Positions 12,632-30,429 of a stretch of DNA of 64,000 nt are shown here, one piece after another. A program made the translations under genes and the position numbers. Source of the stretch: Selaginella moellendorffii (Eukaryota > Streptophyta > Lycopodiopsida > Selaginellales > Selaginellaceae); assembly GCF_000143415.4 (NCBI RefSeq), contig NW_003314296.1, forward strand, positions 1,684,302-1,748,301. Direction: 5' to 3'. Under the pieces are notes generated by a model. It was not told the DNA's origin. It ran no database searches and worked only from the letters and a program-made list of their open reading frames with translations. Positions within the stretch are counted from its first letter, which is position 1. Each line of letters starts with the position of its first letter.

Positions 12632-14634
12632 CTACAAGTTGCAAGGCCGGAACACGTTAAAGCCATCGCCAGCGGTAGAAACCAAAAGCCCGTGAATTTG
12701 AGGATGCCAGTGCACTTCCTTCATATCCTTCTGTCCCTGCAGCGAGTGTTAGAAAACGGAGCCCAAAAGTTCCCAGCTTGCCTGGTGAACGAAAAGCAGT
12801 TGGGCCGGCAAGTTCTCTGGAGCCGCCGCTTGCTCCTGTCCCAGCTCCATTTGGTATTGAGCCTCTTCCTCGGTATCACGCTCCAGCGCTACGTCCCAGA
12901 TACTACACAAGTGACACTTTAGTTCTTGCGCGTTGACGAAACTAGAGGCTTACGTTAGCTGGTTGTCCGCAGAGGCCACAGCCAGAGTGGACTCTTCGTG
13001 GGGGCTCCATTCGATCGACGTGATATACGAACTATGGTGCGTGAAATGCGCCACGGCGGAATCTTCCTAAAACCGAAGAAGTTATGCAAGATTAGCAGAA
13101 AAGTATCAAAAGGGGGTAATGTACTTACTTTGAACGCCCGGAGATCCCACACGCGGAAGAGACCATTGTCACTTCCTGACGCTAGTAGGCAGGATGCCGA
13201 CCTGAGAACAGACTAGTTAGATAAACGAAAAAGAAGTAGAAAATTGCACTTGTTTTTGTTCCAGGAGATGACGTTAACGTCTGTGTCATGAGCTTTTACA
13301 GACAGCTCTTTTCTTCGAGATCGTAAATCCCAAATCCCAATGGTTTTGTCTACTGAGCAAGAAGCAAACACATTTTCCTCTGAAGGACTCCACTGATCAA
13401 GCACACCAGTTAGAACAGATATGAAGTGAAAATAATACAACCTGTAAGTCCTCGACACTGCCACTATGTCCAAGGCAATGCGCGTTCCCCACGTTCCATC
13501 TTCCCCCAGGCATCGGCTCCCAGAAATGGATCACTCCCTTGCAATCCCCTTGTATGGAAACCTTAACTTAGCACATAGCCTAGCACGAGTCCGAGACAAG
13601 TTACCAGAAAGGAAACGTCCGGGAGTCATCGGGCTCCAATCCATGGCAAAACCTTCATCTTTATGCGCTTTACATATTTGAAGAGGAGGATGGGAGGTAC
13701 GTTTGCTGCTTCCAGCGTCATTGTTTGTAGCTACAGCATTAAGTTGGGACGAAAAGTCCCACATCTGAAGGAAGAAAAACATCACACACACGTAGAGAAC
13801 TATTGTTGAAAACAAAAAACTCAAACCTGGACAAAGCCTTCAGCAGACCATGATGCAACAATATGAGGTTGTTGTGGCATGGATCGGATGCGATTCACAC
13901 ACCCCTGGTGAGGCACCATTCGTTCCTAAAGAAAAACATAAGAAAAATCAATACAAGCTGAATTCCACAAAAAAGACAGAAGAGAGAATTACCTCCAGCT
14001 TAGGAATTTTACTCGACTCGTCTGGTGCGGGCGTTGGCGTTTCTTGGTCTTGTTCATCCTCGCTATCGTCACTCTCGCTTCCACTCTCGTCGTTGGGAAC
14101 AGCGTTGGGCGATCGTTTCTTTCCAGTCAAGTTGGACAGCTTCACGATGGCAATTGTGTTGCTGGTCGACGCATCTGCCTGCCAGTTACACGTAAAAACG
14201 CTACCTTTTAGAGTTTTGATCCGAAATGAAAAGAAGAACAACCTGTGTTCCGGCCACGCAAAACATCGTGTGAGGAAATTCATGTCGCAAAGCTCCCAGT
14301 GTATCTCTCACGATGTCAAAGCTGAAATGTAAAAATTACAGCACACAATGGAAATGGAGAAAAAGCTCTTTCAACGAAGAGAATTTTAAAGAATACCTCA
14401 AACACGGCCATCCCAAGTGAAATGCGTGAAGGCAGTCATAAGTAGATGGATCGAATTGCAATTCCTCGTCCTTTTCCAGCGTATCAACTCCAGGACGCCA
14501 TACCTGGGATGCTATCTCAATCCAATCTCGCTATCTCAATCGCTCACCTTTGGAACAGGGGCGGGCGGGGCCGATGGAGCCGCCACATTTCGCCTGACCG
14601 CCGCCGGCCTTCGCTTCTTCCCTGTCCGCGCCAT
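12632..14634 (-). CDS. Glutamate-rich WD40 protein (GRWD1/Rrb1 type)
   Basis: Members of this family (yeast Rrb1, human GRWD1) act in the nucleolus in ribosome assembly; Rrb1 binds ribosomal protein L3, and GRWD1 is also reported to bind histones. The start is ATG at 14634 ([16 protein letters not shown], basic). Later exons read [37 protein letters not shown] and [12 protein letters not shown]. An acidic Ser/Asp/Glu stretch (14050-14110) follows, then WD repeats including [27 protein letters not shown] and [14 protein letters not shown]. The end is [20 protein letters not shown] and [11 protein letters not shown], stop at 12632. Exon 1 (14548-14634) joins exon 2 imperfectly: the obvious donor and acceptor give a 36-nt intron out of phase next to a small CTATCTCAATC duplication. 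A sequence error or a different splice is likely there. Confidence 0.87.
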
Positions 14635-14874
14635 AAACCCTAAATTCGTGGTTTAGGGCTTTGGTGTTTCGTCCACCTCAGCAGTCCATGCAGCCGGCCA
14701 ATCAGCGTTGCCGAGGTACACCGACGCGGATTGTGCTTTCTCAAACGCATCCCAGCCGTGCGTTGCATCTCGGTCGTTACTATTTAAGAGTCATGCGCTC
14801 CACTGTTCTTCCATTTTAGGGTTTTTAGAGCGGGGCAAACCCTTGCGCTTCGTCTTCGGCTTTGCGATTTCTCA
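14635..14874. promoter_or_regulatory. Shared divergent promoter of the WD40 gene and histone H3.3
   Basis: Only 240 bp separate the two start codons. Visible elements are AAACCCTAA (telobox, about 14636-14644), GTTTAGGG near 14651, a CCAAT box (14698-14702), CGCGGATT at 14725-14732 (one mismatch to the plant histone octamer CGCGGATC), TATTTAAG at 14781-14788 as the TATA box for H3, and TTTTAGGGTTTTTAG at about 14815. Promoter function is inferred. Confidence 0.6.
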
Positions 14875-15482
<608 letters not shown>

Positions 15483-15689
15483 GCCATGGCTACCAGACTG
15501 CTTCTACCACTACTACTAGTACTGCTGTGATTGATATAAAAAGCTTTCTTTGATATACCTTTCCTGTAATATACTACTACTGCTAGTTTGACTCTAAACA
15601 ATCCCAAGGTTGTTCTTTTAGATTTGGTCTATTTTTCAATTATATTCTTTGTTTTGATCTTAATCATTTGGAGCTCAGTTAATAATGTG
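15483..15689. other. 3' flank of histone H3.3, no gene seen
   Basis: AT-rich DNA with CTACTAC/TACTACTAGTACTG repeats just after the stop codon. It is the probable 3' UTR and termination region, with no clear gene. Confidence 0.4.
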
Positions 15690-16770
15690 TTGTGGGGCAA
15701 GTTCTCTCGTGATGTGTTGCAAGCTCTCCCAACTTGTATTGCTCGAAGCCTTCTCTCCAGTCGAGCTCAGAATCTGCAACGCAAAACTTACCTGGTGACA
15801 AAACCATGAGTTTTTCTCGACCAACTTACCAGTATTTCAATGGATTCTTCAGTGGCATCTTGAAACTTGTCTGGAGAGGAACTCCACCAGAGTTATTTTG
15901 TTGAATAGAAGGAACCACTGTTTGGCCAGTCTTGTTCGTGGTTTCCACTGTTCAATCAGTGGGAGAATCTAACACTATGATCGCCTTCCAAGCATGTATG
16001 GAACTCGCCTGCGACTCCTGATATCATTTCGATGAGTTGATCCCACATAGACACATATCCAAGCGCATACGCAATGTCTCCAACGTGAGAAACCATGTCG
16101 TAGTTTTCCACATCTTTCAGCAGGGAATCTGTTGTTTGTAGAGCACCGTGGCTGTAGCTATTGTATTGATTCGATCCATCTCGCTCTTTCTGAAAGAACC
16201 GTTGATCCATACATGAGAACAAAATTTGTATCGATTAACACCTTTTCAAGATCTCCGAAACTACTATTCTGCCTCAACAAAGGATCTCACACCCTATAGT
16301 CCTTCAAGTGCGCTACCACGAATTTCACAGTTTTTGCAATGTAAGCTCACGACCAAGAAGAACATGTTTTACACTTGAAATTTACCACACATGTCTCCAC
16401 GACTATAAGTTTGTGTAACTCCTGGAGAGGCCCAAGTTTCGTCCGATTCATGTAATCCCTAAAGAACAAAAGGCTTGGCTTCGTGCGTTCCATATCCACT
16501 CGTCCAGGCAACAAGAGATCTGTTTTAAATTACCTGAAACTGGCTGGAGGGAAGACCCCAATCCAATCTGAAACGTGATCATGGGCGGAGGCATCGAGAT
16601 TTTTGAAGAAGACCTTGACATTCGCAACATTCTGGAAGTGTGCAAAGGACGACATGATCACAAGTAAATTTCTTAGCTGACCTTGGATGGTAGGAGAAAC
16701 ACGAATTTCAGCCAAACTATCAATGGCATTGTCAAAGTTAATGCCGGAGCAAGGGTGCTGCTCGCCATAG
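15690..16770 (-). pseudogene. Decayed purple acid phosphatase (PAP1/PAP27-like)
   Basis: Minus-strand fragments follow the order of a plant purple acid phosphatase. The N-terminal Fn3-like domain reads HDHVSDWIGVFPPASF (about 16540-16590). The pre-catalytic block reads ESDETWASPGVTQTYSRGDM (about 16388-16450). The metallophosphatase core reads ALQTTDSLLKDVENYDMVSH then VGDIAYALGY and WDQLIEMIS (about 16000-16180). DSELDWREGFEQYK (about 15730-15775) is followed at once by THHERTCPTT, so the intervening exon is lost. The GDxxY motif survives, but the GNHE metal motif is corrupted (CLEGDHS), and frame shifts and deletions separate the fragments. Confidence 0.8.
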
Positions 16771-17105
16771 CTAAACAGCGATCACAAAAGAACAATTAAG
16801 AGGATCCATTGACCTGGTACCAGTGTTTTTTCATGTTGTGTGAAGTAAGCATATTCCTTAAGTATAACTGCTTAGTTCGCGTTTAACATTTATCAAAAAT
16901 TTCGACCGTACACCTTTCGTGCTTTGCTAGCCACAAACTGAGGATACCACAACACTACGTGGCACATCCTCAGTGGCCTCTCGAGATTTGCTCTCTACAC
17001 GCTGGCAAATCTCCTGGCTGATATATATCCCCGTCGCAAACGCTCAGCCTCCATCGCCCTCGCTGTGCTTGCTCTCTTCTTTGTCTTCCTTTCTTCGTCT
17101 TAGAT
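16771..17105 (+). promoter_or_regulatory. LHCB2 promoter region
   Basis: A 9-bp inverted repeat, ACTGAGGAT (16937-16945) and ATCCTCAGT (16966-16974), flanks TACGTGGC (16956-16963), a G-box-like ACGT core of the kind found in light-regulated promoters. A TATA box, ATATATATCC, lies at 17021-17030, 76-85 bp before the start codon. Light regulation is inferred from the family and these motifs. Confidence 0.5.
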
Positions 17106-18247
17106 ATGGCGGCGTCGGCTTCGGCGATCAGCAGCTCCTCCTTCTCCGGCCAGACTGCGCTCAAGAGCCCCAATGAGCTCTCCAGGAAGGTCGGAAATCT
17201 GGGAGAGGCACGCACCGTGATGAGGCGAACCAGGGCCAGCACTCCCGATAGCATTTGGTAAGTCGAGATCTCCCTCTCCAGCAACCTGCATTCCCTGTTT
17301 CGTGTGATAAGTTTCTTAGAAGAAAGTAGCAATACCTCGATCGTGTACCTCCATTTCTTAAAAGATCATAGTCCTTGATCTTCACACCATTTCCTCCGCG
17401 CTCTTGAAAGATATAGCTCTGTTGTCTCCATACCATTTCCTTCGAGCTCTTGAAAGTTCATAGTCGCTAACTTTGTTGTCTCCACACCATTTCCTNNNNN
17501 NNNNNNNNNNNNNNNNNNNNNNNNNNNNNNNNNNNNNNNNNNNNNNNNNNNNNNNNNNNNNNNNNNNNNNNNNNNNNNNNNNNNNNNNNNNNNNNNNNNN
17601 NNNNNNNNNNNNNNNNNNNNNNNNNNNNNNNNNNNNNNNNNNNNNNNNNNNNNNNNNNNNNNNNNNNNNCTGGCGACTACGGCTGGGATACCGCGGGTCT
17701 CTCGGCCGACCCCGAGACGTTCGCCAAAAACCGGGAGCTCGAAGTCATCCACTCCCGCTGGGCCATGCTCGGAGCTCTCGGCTGCGTCACCCCCGAGCTC
17801 CTCGCCAAGAACGGCATCAAGTTTGGCGAGGCTGTGTGGTTCAAGGCCGGCTCGCAGATCTTCAAGGAAGGTGGCCTCGACTACCTGGGAAATCCCAACC
17901 TCGTCCACGCACAGAGCATCCTTGCCATCTGGGCCAGCCAAGTTATCCTCATGGGAGCCGTCGAAGGCTACAGAATTGGAGGTGGACCGCTCGGCGAGGG
18001 GCTGGACAAGATCTACCCCGGAGGTGCGTTTGATCCGCTCGGACTCGCTGACGACCCGGATACTTTCGCTGAGCTCAAGGTGAAGGAGTTGAAGAACGGC
18101 AGACTGGCGATGTTCTCCATGTTTGGTTTCTTCACTCAGGCCATTGTTACAGGCAAGGGACCCATCGAGAACTTGCTCGACCACCTTGACAACCCCACCG
18201 TCAACAATGCCTGGGCGTATGCAACCAACTTCACTCCCGGATCCTAG
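17106..18247 (+). CDS. LHCB2: LHCII chlorophyll a/b-binding protein, Lhcb2 type (gap in the middle)
   Basis: This is the light-harvesting antenna of photosystem II in the thylakoid. Exon 1 (17106-17257) encodes the plastid transit peptide and [19 protein letters not shown] ... [13 protein letters not shown], which matches the Lhcb2 N-terminus (GQTALKxxNELLRKVG, STPxSIWYG) better than Lhcb1. Exon 2 resumes at 17670 with [20 protein letters not shown] and carries the LHC helices: [16 protein letters not shown] with the chlorophyll-ligand Glu and Arg, [20 protein letters not shown], and [19 protein letters not shown]. It ends ATNFTPGS at 18247. About 30 residues (YGPDR to the region before PGDYG) and the intron acceptor lie in the gap. 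No frame damage is seen outside it. Confidence 0.93.
17360..17495. repeat. Short tandem repeat in the LHCB2 intron
   Basis: Units built on CACACCATTTCCT ... GAGCTCTTGAAAG ... GTTGTCTC recur about every 45-60 bp (near 17385, 17432 and 17483) and run into the gap. The gap therefore probably reflects collapse or failed assembly of this array. Confidence 0.7.
17496..17669. other. Assembly gap (N)
   Basis: 174 undetermined bases. They hide the end of the LHCB2 intron and the start of exon 2. Confidence 1.
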
Positions 18248-18257
18248 ACGCTTCAAT

Positions 18258-18560
18258 TTGCAAAGAAAAAAAGAAAAAGATGATGTTCCGAAATCACTGT
18301 AAACCAGAATAAAACATGCTTACTTCTTGTCACTGTTGACACTTCGGAACTTGTGAAGAGCAGTGATCCTGTTGGACTTGACAAAGAAGATCCTCGTGTG
18401 CCTTTTAGGATCGAGCTTGCAAAGTTCCTCGTTGAGAACAGAATAAAAAAACTTTACGTGATTATACACGACATGGAACCATTTCCTGTTATCAAAGCTA
18501 TGCATTGCCTCTGGAAAACTCACTGAGAATCAGCAAAAAGAAACAAGGAAGCTGAACTAG
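18258..18560 (-). other. Unassigned coding-like fragment between LHCB2 and ALDH
   Basis: A minus-strand frame at 18320-18523 reads FDNRKWFHVVYNHVKFFYSV and LDPKRHTRIFFVKSNRITAL. The inverted copy at 41820-42030 keeps a related FDNRNWFHVVYN reading, so the fragment predates the duplication. I do not recognise the family. It has no own start or exon set here and is probably a gene remnant. Confidence 0.35.
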
Positions 18561-18652
18561 TAACTTACCTTGATCGATTGTTGGGTGAACAAGCACTGCC
18601 AAATCTTGTAAAAGACGGTATCAGAACAAGTGAAACAAGAAAAAAGAAAGAG

Positions 18653-20657
18653 TCAATTCCAAGGAGAGTTTTCCAGAGGCATGAGAATGGACTTGTGCTG
18701 GAGATATGGAAGCAAGCCTTCGTATCCATTCTCTCGGCCGATTCCACTCATCTTGTAGCCTCCAAACGGTACTGTTGGTCCTGCTCTCAGGTAGGAATTC
18801 ACGTAGACAACGCCCGATTTGATCGACCTGGTCAGAAGATTGACTGTGTCAATGTTTTTGCTGAAGACCGCCGCTGCTAGACCGTAGTGTGTGCTGTTTG
18901 CAAGCTCCACGGCTTCGTCAAGAGTCCTGACTCAGTGAAGTAATTACCATCAGATAAACCAAGGCATAAACGAAGCTTTCTTACTTGAACTTGAGCACTG
19001 AAAGCACGGGACCAAAGATTTCCTCGTTGGCAATCTTCATGGATTGCTACACAAATGTCCTGGATGTTTTGAGAAAAGAGTAAGAGAATTTTAACACAGC
19101 AAACCTTGACGTCTCCAAAAATTGTTGGCTGGATGTAAAATCCTTTGTCGCCAATGCGTTTGCCTCCCACTAGAAGGCTGGCACCTTCTTTTTTTCCCGA
19201 CTCAATGTAGCTCAAAACTTTGTCCAGCTGCTCCTGGTTGATCTGATAAAACAGTTCGTGACTAGTTTCCGAAAGATCAAGAGAGGATATTTTCTTACTT
19301 GGGGACCATTTTGGACTCCGGACTGGAAAGGATCTCCAATTACACGTTCGCTTGCCAGCTTGACAGACCTCTTGATAAACTCGTCATGAATACTTTCGTG
19401 AACAAAGACTCGCGATGCAGCAACACAGACTTGTCCCTGAAACACATGTCATCATTTCCAAACAAGTTCCCATCCTGAAAATTTCACCTGATGCATGAAA
19501 ATGGCATTTTGAGAGACGGCCACAGCCGAGTCCAAGTCGGCATCCTCGCAGATTATAAACGGAGATTTGCCACCAAGCTCCAGTGTGACGGGCTTTAAGT
19601 TGCTTCTCGCAGCACTCTCCATTATCATTCTTCCAACTTCAGTGGAACCAGTAAATGTCACCTGAGGAAAAAATGAACTTTTTTTTTCAACTTTTTTTTT
19701 CAACTTTTCTTTTCAATTGCAAGCTTTCTTACCTTATCCACGCTCATATGCTTCGAAATCGCGGCTCCTGCAGTGGGACCATAACCAGGAATAACATTGA
19801 GGACTCCCGCGGGAATCCCTGCCTATATTCGTGAAGAAAAAATGACTTTTTGTAGTGCAAGTCTTTCTTACCTCTTGAGAAAGACTCGCCAGGAGCAGTC
19901 CTGTCAAAGGTGTCTGCTCGGCAACCTTGACAACGATCGTATTTCCACAAGTTAACGCAGACCCGACTTTGTTGAGAAACATATGAGCCGGGAAGTTCCA
20001 CGGAACAATCGCTCCAACCACACCAATTGGCTCCAAAAGGGTGTAGCACATCCGAGTAGAATCAGTTCGCAAGGTCTTTCCATTGAGCTTGTCAGCCCAG
20101 CCTGAGAAAAAAAAAGCCACTCCACTGGTTCAGCAGTGTTTCGATATTGAAAATATGTTTGTAGTACCTGCATTGTATCGCAGAGAGGCAACCGAACCCG
20201 CAATTATCCCCTTGCTTAGATCGATCAACATTCCGTTGTTGAGGGTCTCAAGAGTTGCCAGTTCGTCGAGATGTTCCTCGATCACATCCGCGAACTTGTA
20301 AAGTATCCTTCCTCTTTCCTATCAAACGAGCATGAACAAAAGATAAGTAAGAAGGAAGAAGGAAGAACTCACAGCAGCAGCAAGTCGTGGCCAGGGCCCG
20401 TGATCAAACGCTTCGCGCGCGGCTCTCACGGCCAGATCCACATCCGCCGCGTCTCCCTCGGCGACTTGAGCAATACATTCCGAGTTGCTGGGATTGAAAG
20501 TGGGGAACGTCTTGCCTGCGAAAGATCGACAAAACCATTTCACTCTCACCACAAAAGCACGAGAAAAGCAAAGATCACAACCTGAGACAGCGTCCACGAA
20601 TCGCCCATCGATGAAGAGCTTGGTGTGCTTGACGAGATCCTTGGCATCGCTCCCCAT
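18653..20657 (-). CDS. Aldehyde dehydrogenase, ALDH2 family, intact
   Basis: NAD-dependent oxidation of aldehydes to acids; plant family 2 includes mitochondrial ALDH2B and cytosolic ALDH2C. The start is ATG at 20657 ([20 protein letters not shown]). Landmarks in order are [55 protein letters not shown], the Rossmann turn FTGSTEVG, the general base Glu in [10 protein letters not shown], the nucleophile Cys in [30 protein letters not shown], and the C-terminal [19 protein letters not shown] ending PWN at 18653. The lack of a long transit peptide suggests a cytosolic ALDH2C-like enzyme (inference). No frame break was found. It faces LHCB2 tail to tail. An inverted, broken copy lies at 39.78-41.74 kb. 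Confidence 0.92.
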
Positions 20658-21817
20658 ATCTTTTTTACTTTGCTGCTCTCCAAGCCTCGAGTAGTATATA
20701 CCGGTGCGAATACCAATGCGATATGATATCGACGTGGACCTGTTATTTCAGTGGTAGGTATGGTGGCCAAAAACTTCGTAAAAAGGATTGACAAACGCAA
20801 ATCTTGATAAACTAGCATCAAAACACATTTACCGTTCGGTGATGCAGTACTGTTAGGTGCGAAGATTGAAATAAGGGAGAGACAACTCACTTTCTCCGAT
20901 GGTCACAGAAGTTGGGGGGTCTGCTTAAACATGAATCTTCACAGGACTCCTCTCAGTTAAATTGAGGCTATTTCAGAGTTAATGAGTCCTTGATAGAAAT
21001 TAAACTTCCCAAACAAGCTTTCTCCAAACCTTAGAAAGATGTTGCCCAATTTTATGTCCATGATGTTTTTTCATCCCCAACATGCACTCTAAGCATTCAT
21101 TCTACTTCATGAACTGAAGGAAAAACTTTAAAAAGAATATACAATATAACAATAATTTTAATTTTAAATATTCTAGACCCATCTTTCCTGGCCGCGGAGA
21201 GAGCCTCGGCGTGGCTTCCCTGGCACCCGCTCCAGCGTTCGGCAGAGTCGTGCTGTGTGGTCCATGGCATGGCCTTGGGGCCACATCCACACACCTGTTG
21301 GGCAAGGGGGAGGGAGGCAGCAGTGTGGTCCTCTGGGCTTCCAAGGGAAGCAAGCCTCGGGGGCGGCGGGAAAGGGGAGGGGCCCCCACCTGCCGTGTGA
21401 CGGAGGGAGGAAGGGGGGAGGACTCTCCCGGGCCCAAACCGCATGGAGAAGCCTCAGCCTGTGTGCGTGTGAGGGAGAAGTACGTGATGCAAACCAGTAT
21501 TAACAGCGTCTGGATGAAGAACACTCCCCATGAGTGTTTTCCTCCTTGTCCTTGGAAATCAATCAAGCTGAGAAAGAACTACTATAATCTGTCAGCTAGT
21601 GATGCTAAATTCTTGTGATATAATTTAACAACGACAAATTCTCCTGAATAAGTCGTATTCCAATGAGCTATAATTTGTAAACTCGTGATATACTTAACAT
21701 CACTAGCCCAGTCAAACAAGGCGGCCTGAGATGCGCGTCACAGGAAATTTTCCGCAGTTTCCAATATAAATGATTACATCTTCTTCCTGCAATTCTCAAA
21801 TACAATTCTTCGAGTTC
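20658..21817. other. Intergenic region between ALDH and S1, with GC-rich insert
   Basis: The ALDH upstream region (20658-20930) is followed by DNA shared with the upstream regions of S2, S4 and S6, for example GCAAACCAGTATTAACAGCG (21489). A GC-rich block at about 21191-21478 interrupts this shared sequence only in this copy. A frame at 21211-21618 is compositional and resembles nothing I know. Confidence 0.5.
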
Positions 21818-24658
<2,841 letters not shown>

Positions 24659-25019
24659 GCAATTTTTGGGATGGAATAAAATTTCGAACATAAAATAAAA
24701 TTTCGAAACATTCGTGTTCTGGTAGATTTTTTTGCCTGGTAGATTTTTTGCCTCGGAGGCTCATGCAAAAGCCAATCAATTTCCAGACCATGGATGCCAA
24801 GTGCTCCAACTGTCAGCGAACATCCATTGGAGCTTAATCATTATTAGTATAATCTTGGGGCAATATTGATCACCTTACCTATCGCATGCGAAGCAATTGC
24901 TCTACCATGTGAACTACACCCTTTTAACACACGCCATTTTTTATGTTCTCCATTGTGACCCACAAAAGCATATTCGGTCAAGTGATATTAATGGCAAAGA
25001 GAACAGGAAGAAAGAAAGA
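24659..25019. other. S1 3' flank
   Basis: AT-rich 3' flank containing a short direct repeat, GGTAGATTTTTTTGCCT. No gene. An inverted, related copy lies beside S4 near 35.9-36.2 kb. Confidence 0.45.
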
Positions 25020-26760
25020 ATTTAGGGTTCTACGGCCCCAGATGGTCGATCTGGGGCAGGGATCTTTGCGTGTGGACGGAGCATCGATGGTGTGCAAGGA
25101 ATCGGCGAGGTAGCGCTTCCAATATCGCTGGACGGCGCCTTTACGCTCCAGGAAGCGCCGCCGTATGGGCTTGGGAATCGGACTCTGGTCGACACAGCCG
25201 TGCGAAGAGCTTGGCAGATCGATGGTGGCAAAGTCTTGTCGCATTTTTCCAGCCACACTGTCCAAGCCGTCGCTGCTATTGCTGTTCGTGGCTTGGGGAT
25301 GGATCCGATTTGTGCAAGCTGCTGGTTTACGAATCAGGTGGGAAACACATATTATCCATTTCCTCTCTTTCCTCGTACTCTTTCGTTGTTTGCGTTTTTT
25401 CTTGGCTAGTCTTCACTCTATTTTACGTCCTTGTTTGATTTCTTACGTGTTTAGATTTCAGTGTTTCATAGCTAGTTTCTCTTTGCGTGGGTCTTTCTTA
25501 TACTTGGTAGAAGGAATCTGATCTTGTTCTTTCACAAGATGGACAGTTCAAGCTACACCGAGACATCGAGAAGGAGCCTGGCATGTTTGCCACTCTCATA
25601 CTCCAGCTCCCTGCATGGTTGCCAGGGAGGTGCTCTCGTGGTTCAGCATGGCAACCTCACTTTGACGCTGGCTTCAAGGACACCGTCTTCTTTGCCGACT
25701 GCGAGCATGAAATCCAGCCAGTGAGACGAGGAAGGTGTGCGTGCATTTCAACCTGGTACGCAAGACGAACGTTAGATCCAACAGAGCTCTGTGCGAAGTT
25801 AGTACCGCGACTGTGCTACGAGTGAAGTCATCTCTCGCACCTTAGATCCAGGATGCAAATTCGTCGTTAGAGAAGTTGGTCTTTTGTGTACACGGAGACA
25901 AATCTTTGCTTCTCTGGACTTAAAAGATCAAGACAGGCTGGTGGTGGAGCTCCTAGGAAACGTACCGGTACTGCAGTGCTGCTGTGGTGTTTTGGCAGAA
26001 ACGCAAGAGCATCGAGCTCGTTTGCCGGGGCAGGACTTGAAGGAGCTCTGGACATGGTGGAGTGGAGGGAGCTTCGGACTTCTCGGCTTGGCTCATATAT
26101 CTAGTTAAGTACTATATTGCGGATATGAGCTCCTACGATCACTACAGGAGGAACGGAAACTTTTGCCGCTTGATCAAGCTTTGCCTTGACTCGGGTGATT
26201 CCAACTAAGTTTATCGGCTGATCGAGGTGCTGGGACAGGAAAGAAGCTCCCACAATCACTACACGAGATATCTTTTGAAGGGATCAAGTCCGTTAAGGTT
26301 GCAAAGGTGGTTGCTCAAGCCCCCAAGTTTCTGGGATGGGATGCCCCGAGAGATCTCGTTTTGAAGCTTCTCCGGAGCTAGACCAGTTCGTGTTCTTCTG
26401 CCGTAATCTCGATAGCTGAGATGCTCTTCGCCCTGAGGCTGCACGATCAAATTCCGTTCTTCATCGAGTAGAAAGCTGGAACGGGAGATGTTTGCAAGCT
26501 GCTCATCAACCTCTGGAAGCAAGACGCTGCTCAACGCGTCCGTTGGAAGAACGATACTTACCTCTATCCGAAGCTTTGCGGGGTGGTCACAACCACGAGA
26601 AGAAAGTTTGTATCTCGTCAGATGAAATCCAAAGAAGAAATCTTGTTAGGGCTACAAGATCACCAAAAGAAAATCTACCAGCATTGATCCTGGAAGAAAT
26701 CCAGCGTTTCCAGGAGGCGCGCTATGGCCCGGAATGGTTTAGGGCTTAGCCTTGTCTGGT
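25020..26760 (+). pseudogene. 2OG-Fe(II) oxygenase-like gene, broken copy 1
   Basis: Plus-strand fragments read as one decayed gene. IDGVQGIGEVALPISLDGAF and GLGNRTLVDTAVRRAWQID come first. LCKLLVYES is then spliced to DGQFKLHRDIEKEPGMFATL, with the Fe-binding HxD as HRD. GGALVVQHGN, FFADCEHEIQPV (the second-His region) and CVHFNLVRKT follow. Frame shifts fall between LQLPAWLPG and GGALVV, and again before the FDAGF segment. The 25.85-26.1 kb part (ETNLCFSGL in other copies) and the 26.1-26.6 kb part (LCKLLINLWKQD-like in copy 4) look like the C-terminal half; that assignment is weaker. It lies downstream of S1. Confidence 0.65.
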
Positions 26761-27485
26761 CTGCCTGCCATGGCAAGAAACATTGCGAAAAAGATGCTGT
26801 GCAATTGGGCTTATACTGAAAGTTGCAGCTTTAGCGGACAAACAGCACTAGATCACTCTATCAAAGACTGGTGTCCCAGTTAAACTGAGGCTATTTCAGG
26901 GTTAATGTACACAATGATGTTTTTTCATCCCCAACATGCACTGTAAGCATTCAATAGCTTGAAGTTCTTCCTTCAATTCACGTGAACTGAAGGATAAACT
27001 TCACTGGCTGAAGCCTTGGAGGTTAAAGTATATAAAATAATAAAAAAGAATATACAATATCAAAATAATCTTGATTTTGAAATTCTAGCCACTACTTAAA
27101 CCCATCTTCCTAGCTAGAAGTACGTGATGCAAACCAGTATTAACAGCGTCTGGATGAAGAACACTCCCCATGAGTGTTTCCTTCTTGTCCGAGCAAATCA
27201 ATCAAGCTGAGAAAGAACTATTATAATCTGTCAGCTAGTGATGCTAAATTCTCGTGATATAATTTAACATCGACAATTCTCCTGAATAAGTCGTATTTCA
27301 AAGAGCTATAATTTGTAAACTCGTGATATACTTTACCATCACTAGCCCTTGACAAATTCTCCTGAATAAGTCATATAAGTCAAACAAGCCGGCCTGAGAT
27401 GCGCGTCACAGGAAATTTTCCGCAGTTTCCAATATAAATGATTACATCTTCTTCCTGCAATTCTCAAATACAATTCTTCGAGTTC
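26761..27485. repeat. Duplicated subtilase upstream module
   Basis: This repeats the DNA upstream of S1 (20.93-21.8 kb), including ATGATGTTTTTTCATCCCCA, GCAAACCAGTATTAACAGCG, GATATAATTTAACA and TTTCCAATATAAATGATTAC just before the start codon. It lacks the GC-rich insert of S1. A TATA-like AATATAAATG lies about 55 bp before the ATG in S1 and S2. Confidence 0.7.
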
Positions 27486-30338
<2,853 letters not shown>

Positions 30339-30429
30339 AATTTTGAAACATGTGTTCTGGTAGATTTTTTGCCTCGGAGGCTCATGCAAAAATTTCCAGA
30401 CCATGGATGCCAACTCCAACTCAAAGAAT

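Noticed and set aside
13850-14332. 160-codon plus-strand frame
   Set aside because: Antisense shadow of the acidic exon of the WD40 gene.
21211-21618. 135-codon open frame in the GC-rich insert
   Set aside because: Overlapping long frames on both strands are expected from high GC content; no motif or start context supports a gene.
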